A stretch of 8,259 nt of DNA from Bacteroidota bacterium (lineage in GTDB: Bacteria > Bacteroidota > Bacteroidia > Cytophagales > Cyclobacteriaceae). The translations under genes and the position numbers were made by a program. How positions within the stretch are numbered: the first letter of the stretch is position 1; each line of letters starts with the position of its first letter. The stretch lies in the NCBI GenBank assembly GCA_027297025.1, contig JAPUIM010000515.1:1-8259 (forward strand). Direction: 5' to 3'. The notes below the pieces were generated by a model. The model was not told the DNA's origin and did not search any database. It was given only the letters and a program-made list of their open reading frames with translations. Of the stretch, positions 1-5,486 are shown in pieces.

Positions 1-1346
1 GCTATGATCAAAGAATCACCAAACACAAATTCTTTGGATTTGGCTTCAAATCCTTTGAGTCCTTTATGGGAACCCACCATGGTACTTAAACCACCACTGA
101 CTGATGAGGAGGAGATACGATCACCGGTTAAGGTAAATCCCCCTACCATTCTTAACTTATCATCCCCCACATTGGTGTATACTATATCATTGAAATATGA
201 CTGAAATCTTGGATAACCCGATAATTCATCTGGCAATCTTTTAACGCTGGCAAACCTTATGGTGCCTTTTGCCGGTTTATCCAATTTGCCGTAATAACTC
301 ATACTAACATTATCTGCAGATAGAGCGGGGATGTTTACCTTAAAATTATAGGCGCTTAACTCACAAAATACCGAATCGGGGCTCAAGCCGGAATTCATCC
401 AGTCCATTTTACCCCCTTCACCTACAAATAAATTGTCTACCACCATAAATGCCCCGAGGGTTTCACTTATTAATACAGAATCATAAGGTGTTGATATGGT
501 TAAATTAGAGTTTTCAAATTTGATCAACGGACCTTCCACAATCGGTTGGGCCACGTCAGGCGGGGTAAAAACCGGTTCAGTATAAAACTCAAAATCAACC
601 TCTTCGGGAGATTCCTCTTCCTTTTCGCTTTTTTCTTCGCTAAACCCGCTGCTCCAATCAGATCCCCAGCTCTCACCATCGTCACCCCATCCGCTGGAAA
701 ATCCGCCGTCATCACCATCACTTCCCCAACTATCATCGGCTTCCTCCAATGAAACAAGATCCTCTTCAGTTACCAGGTCCTCCTCCTCTATATCCTCAAT
801 CTCTTCCTCTTCTTCATAAAGAACTATGGATTCTTCGATGGTGGGTGGAATAAAATCAAATGTTACAGTCCCACCATCAAAAAGAAGTTGATTATAATTG
901 GAATAATACAGCGCATTTTTAGCAAAGAAATTCCTCATGGTGATCAAGTAAAGGTGAATTTGCTTGTGACCGTAAACATCGACCACCTTTTGGGTCATCT
1001 GCAGGTAGGCCAGAAGATTTTCGGAATCCAATCCTGCAGAATGATGGGCTTTGACCAATCCGGAAAAAAAATTGGCCTGATGGGGTATCAATTTAAAATG
1101 CTTTTGGTGCAACTTTACCGCGATGTCCATGACAATGGCTTTTTGGTCGTCATTGAGCGTTCCATCCCCCCACATGGTTTTAAATTCTGAACCCATCAAT
1201 ACCAGGCCCTCATTCCTAAAAGATTGAAACAAGCTATCTACTTCCTGACCAAATTTTTCTGACTCTTGGGTGAATTCATAATATTGGGCCCTGGCCACCA
1301 GGGACACGAGGAGCAATAAGAAACATATGAATTGCTTAGGTTTCAT
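1..1346 (-). CDS. Large secreted protein with acidic Trp/Gly-rich linker (N-terminal part)
   Basis: The reading frame opens at ATG 1346-1344 and stays open to the window edge, giving 448 residues without a stop, so the C-terminus lies outside. Residues 1-20 are a clear signal peptide (K at 2 and 4, a hydrophobic stretch at 6-18, then A-R-A before Q21), so the protein is exported. Residues 21-165 look like a folded, mostly helical domain. Residues 171-250 are extremely acidic: a run of Glu/Asp (178-206), then a low-complexity stretch with repeated S-W-G-S-D and S-S-G-W/F units (205-235), then another Glu-rich run. From about 270 on, the sequence alternates short beta-type segments with Gly and Ser, which suggests an extended beta domain. 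No enzyme motif is visible and I do not recognise a named family. From memory, very long secreted proteins of this style occur in Cytophagales, but this is not verified. The frame call is strong; the function is unknown. Confidence 0.85.
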   Translation of the reverse strand, partial: MKPKQFICFLLLLVSLVARAQYYEFTQESEKFGQEVDSLFQSFRNEGLVLMGSEFKTMWGDGTLNDDQKAIVMDIAVKLHQKHFKLIPHQANFFSGLVKAHHSAGLDSENLLAYLQMTQKVVDVYGHKQIHLYLITMRNFFAKNALYYSNYNQLLFDGGTVTFDFIPPTIEESIVLYEEEEEIEDIEEEDLVTEEDLVSLEEADDSWGSDGDDGGFSSGWGDDGESWGSDWSSGFSEEKSEKEEESPEEVDFEFYTEPVFTPPDVAQPIVEGPLIKFENSNLTISTPYDSVLISETLGAFMVVDNLFVGEGGKMDWMNSGLSPDSVFCELSAYNFKVNIPALSADNVSMSYYGKLDKPAKGTIRFASVKRLPDELSGYPRFQSYFNDIVYTNVGDDKLRMVGGFTLTGDRISSSSVSGGLSTMVGSHKGLKGFEAKSKEFVFGDSLII

Positions 1347-1515
1347 CTGGGCTGTATAGGTTATTAGGTATACGGTTTTAACGAAATGTGGCTAGTAATT
1401 TATGAATGAACAAGTTACAAATTTTTAATTATTTCTTAGAAAAATCACACACGCCCAATTATTCCTAATATTAACATCGATTGAAACGACTAACTCAAGA
1501 TAAAATCCAAATCCC

Positions 1516-1854
1516 TTATCTACAGCCTGCTATGGAGATAATGTTAGTGAAATAAATGCTGAAATGAGCAGAAGATGAATTATCAACTAAATGTATGGTA
1601 TGATCCGCCAGAGCCCGATTATCGGTTATGTGCCACATGCCACTTCGGTCAGCAAATAATCTGTTTTCTTCATCATAAACCAAAAGATCGGCAAAAACCT
1701 CCGATGACTCTTCATACACCAGAAATTCAGCCCTGTCTGGTTGGGGATCAATATAAATTACTCCATATACCTGGCAAGGGTCCACTGGTAAGTCAGCGCC
1801 CAGCAGGTAATAAATTATGATCAATAGAATAGGATGGAACAATATGGAGGTCAT
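1516..1854 (-). CDS. Small exported repeat protein, probably DUF6150 family
   Basis: This 112-residue gene starts at the ATG directly after the tpiA stop codon (TAA then ATG, no spacer), so it is probably co-transcribed and translationally coupled with tpiA. Residues 4-19 are hydrophobic and fit a signal peptide. The rest is built of short repeats: Ala recurs at 42, 55, 68, 83, 96 and 109, a period of 13 except for one 15-residue step. It is mostly followed by an acidic residue and then by alternating hydrophobic and Tyr/His positions (FLVY, LLVY, TIHLV, FSIYF), as in stacked beta-strands. Cys27 and Cys111 flank the repeat region and could form a disulfide in the periplasm. The pattern resembles what I remember of the Bacteroidota family DUF6150, whose function is unknown. 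An antisense frame at 1575-1820 exists, but the regular repeats and the junction with tpiA favour this strand. Confidence 0.82.
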   Translation of the reverse strand: MTSILFHPILLIIIYYLLGADLPVDPCQVYGVIYIDPQPDRAEFLVYEESSEVFADLLVYDEENRLFADRSGMWHITDNRALADHTIHLVDNSSSAHFSIYFTNIISIAGCR

Positions 1855-2616
1855 TTAGTAAGAATTAACAATAGCCACAAAATCATCCGCCTTGAGAGAG
1901 GCTCCGCCAATTAATCCGCCATCCACGTCGGGACAAGCAAATAACTCCTGAGCGTTCCCCGGATTACAGCTTCCTCCATATAAAATAGTGCAATCCCCGG
2001 CTAAATCTTTTCCAAACTGAACTTCAAGATCATTCCTGATTCGTTGGTGCATTTCCTGGGCTTGTTGTGTGCTAGCGGTTTTGCCGGTACCTATGGCCCA
2101 TATCGGTTCGTAGGCTATCACCAGTTGGGAAAAATCCTCACCGGTCAATGAGAAAATACTCTCCTGGAGCTGTTGCTTAACATAATCAAAATGAGTGCCG
2201 TTTTCCCTGATCTCCAATGACTCTCCACAACAAAAGATGGGAGTAAGGTCATGGGCCAGGGCCATCTTTACTTTTTCCCCTAACTCAGCATTGGTTTCAT
2301 TAAAATAACCCCGGCGTTCACTATGCCCTATGATCACATAGTCAATCCCAGCAGATTGTAACATAGGAGCAGATACTTCACCGGTGTAAGCCCCTGAGGT
2401 TTTTGAATAACAATTCTGTGCTCCAATAAAAACATTATCCACCGGATTAATAATTTCTTTTATGGCCAATAAATGAACAAAAGGTGGACAAAGCACCACT
2501 TTTTGATCCGAAGGTATTTTCCCCGATAAATTGTGGGAAATGGCGTTGGCCAATTCTTTTCCCTCTTCCAGGGTTTTGTTCATTTTCCAATTTCCGGCGA
2601 CTATCTTATATCTCAT
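1855..2616 (-). CDS. tpiA: Triosephosphate isomerase
   Basis: This cytoplasmic TIM-barrel enzyme of glycolysis and gluconeogenesis interconverts dihydroxyacetone phosphate and glyceraldehyde 3-phosphate. At 253 residues it has the family's normal length and all catalytic residues: Asn9 and Lys11 in AGNWKMN, the electrophilic His98 in IIGHSERR, and the catalytic base Glu170 in AYEPIWAIGTG, which leads into the mobile loop. The phosphate-binding segments YGGS (214-217) and GGLIGGASL (233-241) are present. A Cys (217) follows YGGS where many homologues have Val; this should not matter. The ATG at 2616-2614 gives the standard N-terminus directly before VAGNWKMN. A Bacteroidota-type promoter lies about 30 bp upstream. 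The small repeat-protein gene follows with no spacer. Dodecin lies upstream on the same strand, separated by 122 bp, so it is probably a separate unit. Confidence 0.98.
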   Translation of the reverse strand: MRYKIVAGNWKMNKTLEEGKELANAISHNLSGKIPSDQKVVLCPPFVHLLAIKEIINPVDNVFIGAQNCYSKTSGAYTGEVSAPMLQSAGIDYVIIGHSERRGYFNETNAELGEKVKMALAHDLTPIFCCGESLEIRENGTHFDYVKQQLQESIFSLTGEDFSQLVIAYEPIWAIGTGKTASTQQAQEMHQRIRNDLEVQFGKDLAGDCTILYGGSCNPGNAQELFACPDVDGGLIGGASLKADDFVAIVNSY

Positions 2617-2646
2617 GGTCGAAATTTTTTAAATAGTTAAGCTAAC

Positions 2647-2676
2647 CAAAATTAAAAATTTAATCTCACTTGGAAA
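2647..2676 (-). promoter_or_regulatory. Candidate Bacteroidota sigma-A promoter of tpiA
   Basis: On the minus strand, TAATTTTG (2654-2647) matches the Bacteroidota -7 consensus TAnnTTTG exactly. An imperfect -33 element, TTTC (2676-2673), lies 18 bp upstream. The -7 box ends 30 bp before the tpiA ATG, which leaves a short, A/T-rich leader. The exact -7 match in an intergenic region at the right distance supports the call. The weak -33 box and the general A/T richness lower confidence. Confidence 0.5.
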
Positions 2677-2738
2677 ATGATCCTCTCCCAATATTATAAA
2701 GGTTAGATGTTATTACCAGACTTGTCTCCTACCAGAGG

Positions 2739-2948
2739 TTAACCATTTAAGGTAAATCCCAATTTCATAGTCACTTGCCACTTCCCCACTTTGTCGCCCT
2801 CGATACTTCCTCGAGTTTCAATGATCTGGAACCATCGCATATTGTGAATGGTCTTGGAGGCCTTGGCAATGGCATTTTGAATCGCATCTTCGATGCCTGC
2901 GGTGGAGGCACCAGTAAGTTCTATAGTTTTATATACATTTTCACTCAT
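2739..2948 (-). CDS. Dodecin family flavin-binding protein
   Basis: Dodecins are small cytoplasmic proteins that assemble into hollow dodecamers and store or buffer flavins (FMN, riboflavin and related compounds). This one has 69 residues, the usual size, and aligns with the family throughout: an N-terminal strand (YKTIELTG), the helix signature EDAIQNAIAKASKTIHNMRWF (20-40), then two long strands (QIIETRGSIEGDKVGKWQVTMKLGFTLNG). Trp39 matches the Trp that stacks on the flavin, and Gln58 matches the conserved flavin-contacting Gln. In bacterial dodecins the C-terminal G-F is usually followed by Arg; here Thr66 stands in that place, which may alter ligand or coenzyme A contacts. The ATG at 2948-2946 gives the standard N-terminus. 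It is flanked by non-coding DNA of 122 bp towards tpiA and 164 bp on the upstream side, so it is probably monocistronic. Confidence 0.94.
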   Translation of the reverse strand: MSENVYKTIELTGASTAGIEDAIQNAIAKASKTIHNMRWFQIIETRGSIEGDKVGKWQVTMKLGFTLNG

Positions 2949-2969
2949 GACTAAGAAGTTTTGTTCCCC

Positions 2970-3000
2970 TTAAATTAGTCTTTTCCCCCTTGCCAGTCAA
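2970..3000 (-). promoter_or_regulatory. Weak candidate promoter of the dodecin gene
   Basis: On the minus strand, TTG (3000-2998) is followed after 20 bp by TAATTTAA (2977-2970), which matches TAnnTTTG at four of its six fixed positions (the last two bases differ). The TTG-N20-TA spacing suits the Bacteroidota housekeeping sigma factor, and the box ends about 21 bp before the dodecin ATG. The two mismatches make this tentative. Confidence 0.33.
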
Positions 3001-3112
3001 TTTGTAGTTGATTAATGATGAATATCCCGCATTCCTTCCTTTAGGCATCTAGCAGGCTTTGTGCCTATGCTTTTGGTAGCTATTTCTAAAAGTTTGTATT
3101 GCGCAATGGTTT

Positions 3113-3592
3113 TCAATTCATATTCTCAAGTATAAGATATGAGAAAAATACCAGGAAGATTATTGAGCAGAATATAATGATCGACCAATTCAGCCACTTG
3201 AGTTTAATTGACATTACAATTTCACGGTTTACTTTTTCATATCTGATATGAAGTATCGATAGAAAATTGATTCCGATGGCTATAAGCGGTCCAAAAAGAA
3301 GTAAAATTCTAATCAACCAATTTAATGGTAAACTATCTCCGTATTTTTGATCCAAATCTCCAATCCATTCATAAACGGAGGTAAGAATTCCAAAATCAAT
3401 TTGTAGGTAATGCTTTAAAATTACTCCGCTAAGAAACAGCAATGGAAGAATAAGCAGCAATGCACCAAGTATGGCTGATTTCCTGGTGTTCAATAAAGTA
3501 AGTCTGAATTCTTTTTTGTGCTGGTCCACATCAATTATGGGAGGAGTTAGATTTTCTATAATGTTCTCAATTTTATTTTCTTCTCTATCCAT
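3113..3592 (-). CDS. Three-helix membrane protein, candidate anti-sigma factor
   Basis: The 159-residue protein starts at ATG 3592-3590. A TTG fifteen bases further upstream (3607-3605) would add five residues, but it lies inside the conserved 35-bp element and is less likely. The sequence shows a cytoplasmic N-terminus of about 38 residues, ending in a basic patch (HKKEFR, NTRK), and three hydrophobic helices at about 40-61, 92-115 and 132-154. A basic segment (HIRYEKVNREIVMSIKLK) separates helices 2 and 3. This predicts N-terminus inside, C-terminus outside. There is no zinc-binding HxxxCxxC anti-sigma motif and no recognisable family. The role is inferred from position: it directly follows an ECF sigma gene on the same strand, shares its upstream element and has similarly AT-rich DNA. 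ECF sigma factors are usually paired with a membrane-bound regulator. It could instead be a target gene of the sigma factor. Confidence 0.75.
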   Translation of the reverse strand: MDREENKIENIIENLTPPIIDVDQHKKEFRLTLLNTRKSAILGALLLILPLLFLSGVILKHYLQIDFGILTSVYEWIGDLDQKYGDSLPLNWLIRILLLFGPLIAIGINFLSILHIRYEKVNREIVMSIKLKWLNWSIIIFCSIIFLVFFSYLILENMN

Positions 3593-3593
3593 A

Positions 3594-3628
3594 TCTATAC
3601 AATACAAGTGCTTGGAAAAGGTTGCATT
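3594..3628 (-). promoter_or_regulatory. Copy B of the 35-bp ECF-associated element
   Basis: Read on the minus strand, this starts AATGCAACC (3628-3620) and ends CTTGTATTGTATAGA (3608-3594). It is the same length as copy A at 4190-4224 and identical to it at 27 of 35 positions; seven of the eight differences are the A/T at position 10 and the six-base block at 15-20, the eighth is A/G at position 29. Its first two bases are the last two of the sigma gene's TAA stop, and its last base is one base from the ATG of the membrane-protein gene. TGCAACC suits a -35 and TTGTATT-R-TATAGA a -10 region of an ECF-dependent promoter. If so, the transcript would start almost at the ATG. Confidence 0.6.
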
Positions 3629-4178
3629 ACATCTTTTCTTTAAGTTTTGAAATACCTCTTGAAAGCAATGATTTGATTGTCCCCTCTTTTTTGTTTAAAA
3701 TAGTTCCTATTTCTTTGATTTTTAATTGCTCAAAATACTTTAGACTGATTACTTCTTGGTATTTTAAGGGGAGTTCTTTGATGGCATCCTGAACTTGGAC
3801 AAATTGCTTATCCTTATGTAATTTGGCTTCAGCATTTGATTTTTCCTCCACTAAATCCTCTAAACTAACGGTAATCAAATAATTGCTATAAATCTCGCTA
3901 ATAAACGTTGGACTATACTTTTGTGATCTATAAAAGAGATTTATTTCATTGGTAGCGATTCTGTAAAGCCAGCTTAATATTGGAATATCTTTCCATTTGA
4001 ATTTGTGAATATTCAAATAAGCTTTGAGAAAAATTTCTGAAGTAATATCCTTAGAAGTGTCGAAATCTCCAGTTCTTCTGTAGCAGTAATTGAAGATGGT
4101 TTGATAGTGCTGGTTATAAATTTTTTCAAACTTATCAGGATTTATCCTAATTTCCTTTATTAATTGCTCTTCACTCAA
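3627..4178 (-). CDS. ECF-type RNA polymerase sigma factor
   Basis: This sigma-70 family protein of 183 residues has only regions 2 and 4, the mark of the extracytoplasmic-function group, which directs RNA polymerase to a small set of envelope or stress promoters. Region 2 spans about 17-85 (FEKIYNQHYQTIFNYCYRRTGD, the acidic DITSEIFLKAY, then SWLYRIATNEINLFYR). Region 4 spans about 127-182, with the helix-turn-helix in YQEVISLKYFEQLKIKEIGTILNKKEGTIKSLLSRG. The start is TTG 4178-4176. No in-frame ATG or GTG exists before the last residue and a TAG stop lies a few codons upstream, so TTG is the only reasonable start and probably keeps translation low. The 35-bp element at 4190-4224 sits just upstream and another copy follows, pointing to autoregulation. 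GC is low (hand counts of four 60-base lines within the gene gave 27-37%), against about 45-50% in several nearby genes. Confidence 0.93.
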   Translation of the reverse strand: MSEEQLIKEIRINPDKFEKIYNQHYQTIFNYCYRRTGDFDTSKDITSEIFLKAYLNIHKFKWKDIPILSWLYRIATNEINLFYRSQKYSPTFISEIYSNYLITVSLEDLVEEKSNAEAKLHKDKQFVQVQDAIKELPLKYQEVISLKYFEQLKIKEIGTILNKKEGTIKSLLSRGISKLKEKM

Positions 4179-4189
4179 GTGTTTTTTAT

Positions 4190-4224
4190 TCTATATAATA
4201 CAAGAAAGAAGAAATGGTTGCATT
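4190..4224 (-). promoter_or_regulatory. Copy A of the 35-bp ECF-associated element
   Basis: On the minus strand this reads AATGCAACC (4224-4216), ATTTC-type filler, then CTTGTATTATATAGA (4204-4190), ending 11 bp before the TTG start of the sigma gene. With copy B at 3594-3628 it forms a direct repeat of equal length, conserved at both ends and variable in the middle, as expected for a two-part promoter rather than a coding or transposon repeat. The most likely role is a promoter recognised by the sigma factor itself. An operator for another regulator is possible. Confidence 0.65.
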
Positions 4225-4395
4225 GAATTTTACCGCTTGATGTAAACACAGTGCGACGTTGTATCGAATAATTTGTTCAGGTTTTTCTAGTGCATTTAAA
4301 AGCCTTTTCAATATTTAGATACCATGTCTGGGAATTACATTCTGGATACCGACGGGTTGTAATATACATCACCTGGCGCTCAAGAGCAATGTAAC

Positions 4396-5268
4396 TCACC
4401 ACTGCAAGGAGGCGGTAAACCCCAGTGGATGTGGTGAAAGGCGGAATACTGTTCCACCGTGCTTTTTTTTGCGCAGTTCAGTGCGTAAATCCATAAATTT
4501 AAACACGGTTTCAACCGTAAAGTAGGATATCGCTGTACTCAGGGCGACGTCGCTCAGCCAATGAGCGCCTTTGTATACCCGAGACCAAGCAGTGATTCCA
4601 CCTAAGGTATAGAATAAGCCCTTCACTACTTTACTTTCAACGGTTTTGGCGATTACAAATGAGGTGGTCATAGCTACAATTGTATGCCCTGAGGGAAAAG
4701 AGTGAAACTTTGCCTCGTTGGTAAATGGAGAAAAAAACCAATTTCCCTTATCCTGTCCGGGTCTTGCCCTACCAACTACTATTTTCGTAATAGTTTGCAG
4801 CAAACCGGCTGCGGTAATCGCAGTTATTGAACTGACACCCGCTTTACGCATTGGCTCACGTCCAATACCCAATCCCAGGGCATAAATACCCCCGGCAAAC
4901 AAATATCCGAATTGCGGTTTCCCCCAAAAATCGCCGATTTTTTCCAGGTCATTACCAAAGTTGCCTTGATTATCCCGAAAAAACTCATAGACCGGTTCAT
5001 CTGCCAGCGTTAGTAGTAGTGTTCCTGCCATAACTCCGCCAAAAGTGAGCAACTGTTTTTTCTTCCAGTGGGCTGGCCGACTAAAAACATAACCGAAACC
5101 TTTATAATAATCCTTAAAATCCTCTGTCAAGGTCTGACCTAGGGTTGGGGGCACCTTTGTGGCTGAGGTGTCGGGATCCTGATGAACCACCTGGCACCAA
5201 AGGGTGGTATTATTCCCTACAAAAAAGAAGTGGAGTAGCACCAGGGACCAGTAATGAAATGAGTGCAT
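4396..5268 (-). CDS. PAP2-family membrane phosphatase
   Basis: This 290-residue protein carries the full phosphatidic-acid-phosphatase type 2 signature: motif 1 KX6RP at Lys162-Pro170, motif 2 PSGH at 192-195, and motif 3 SRX5HX3D at Ser229-Asp240. His236 is the expected phosphohistidine nucleophile, with His195 as the acid. About five or six hydrophobic segments (roughly 73-89, 119-135, 145-161, 195-209, 216-228, 241-256) place it in a membrane, with the active site expected on the periplasmic face. Substrates in the family are lipid phosphates, such as undecaprenyl pyrophosphate, phosphatidic acid, phosphatidylglycerol phosphate or lipid A phosphates; the sequence does not decide between them. 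An N-terminal hydrophobic stretch (7-18) may be a signal peptide and is followed by about 45 polar residues. The ATG at 5268-5266 is the only start before it. The gene stands alone, divergent from the FG-GAP lipoprotein gene. Confidence 0.94.
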   Translation of the reverse strand: MHSFHYWSLVLLHFFFVGNNTTLWCQVVHQDPDTSATKVPPTLGQTLTEDFKDYYKGFGYVFSRPAHWKKKQLLTFGGVMAGTLLLTLADEPVYEFFRDNQGNFGNDLEKIGDFWGKPQFGYLFAGGIYALGLGIGREPMRKAGVSSITAITAAGLLQTITKIVVGRARPGQDKGNWFFSPFTNEAKFHSFPSGHTIVAMTTSFVIAKTVESKVVKGLFYTLGGITAWSRVYKGAHWLSDVALSTAISYFTVETVFKFMDLRTELRKKKHGGTVFRLSPHPLGFTASLQW

Positions 5269-5486
5269 TGGTTAAACTTTGCTTTGGCAGATCAGAAATA
5301 TAGCTAAATTCCACGATTTTGATTCCATTCAATGGGCAGCGATTCAACATCTGAACAAAAATTAACGTTTCGAATGCTAAAACTCATAAAGGGCGAAACC
5401 TGCCATATTTAGATATTTACTAGGTTATTATCCTATCTTGCACAACAATTGGACCTGGCCGTCCTTAAAAGAAAAATCAATAAACT
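5269..5486. other. Divergent intergenic region
   Basis: This 218-bp stretch separates two divergently transcribed genes and must hold both promoters. Towards the phosphatase gene (minus strand) there is a TATATTTC that differs from TAnnTTTG by one base, but it lacks a well-placed -33 box. Towards the lipoprotein gene there is only TATCTTGC (5434-5441), two bases off. Neither is strong enough to call. An A-rich stretch (5468-5484) before the GTG start fits Bacteroidota initiation regions. Confidence 0.35.

Noticed and set aside
524..1190. Open frames at 524-757 (minus, other frame), 546-752 and 888-1190 (plus)
   Set aside because: All lie within the 448-residue secreted-protein frame and their products are low-complexity or featureless shadows.
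1575..1820. 81-residue plus-strand frame opposite the small repeat protein
   Set aside because: The minus-strand product has a signal peptide, regular 13-residue repeats and a precise junction with tpiA; the plus-strand product has none of these.
3042..3067. Stem-loop TAGGCA / TGCCTA as terminator of the membrane-protein gene
   Set aside because: The 6-bp stem has a 14-nt loop and no T-run follows on either strand in the right place.
3098..3107. Perfect palindrome ATTGCGCAAT just downstream of the membrane-protein stop
   Set aside because: Ten bases is short enough for chance, there is no second copy and no T-run, so no function can be supported.
4378..4387. Small hairpin GCTC-AA-GAGC downstream of the phosphatase gene
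   Set aside because: The four-base arms with a two-base loop cannot form a stable terminator and no T-run follows.
4225..4395. Possible mobile-element or recombination site between the sigma and phosphatase genes
   Set aside because: I looked for terminal inverted repeats, target duplications or integron-like cores around the AT-rich module and saw none.
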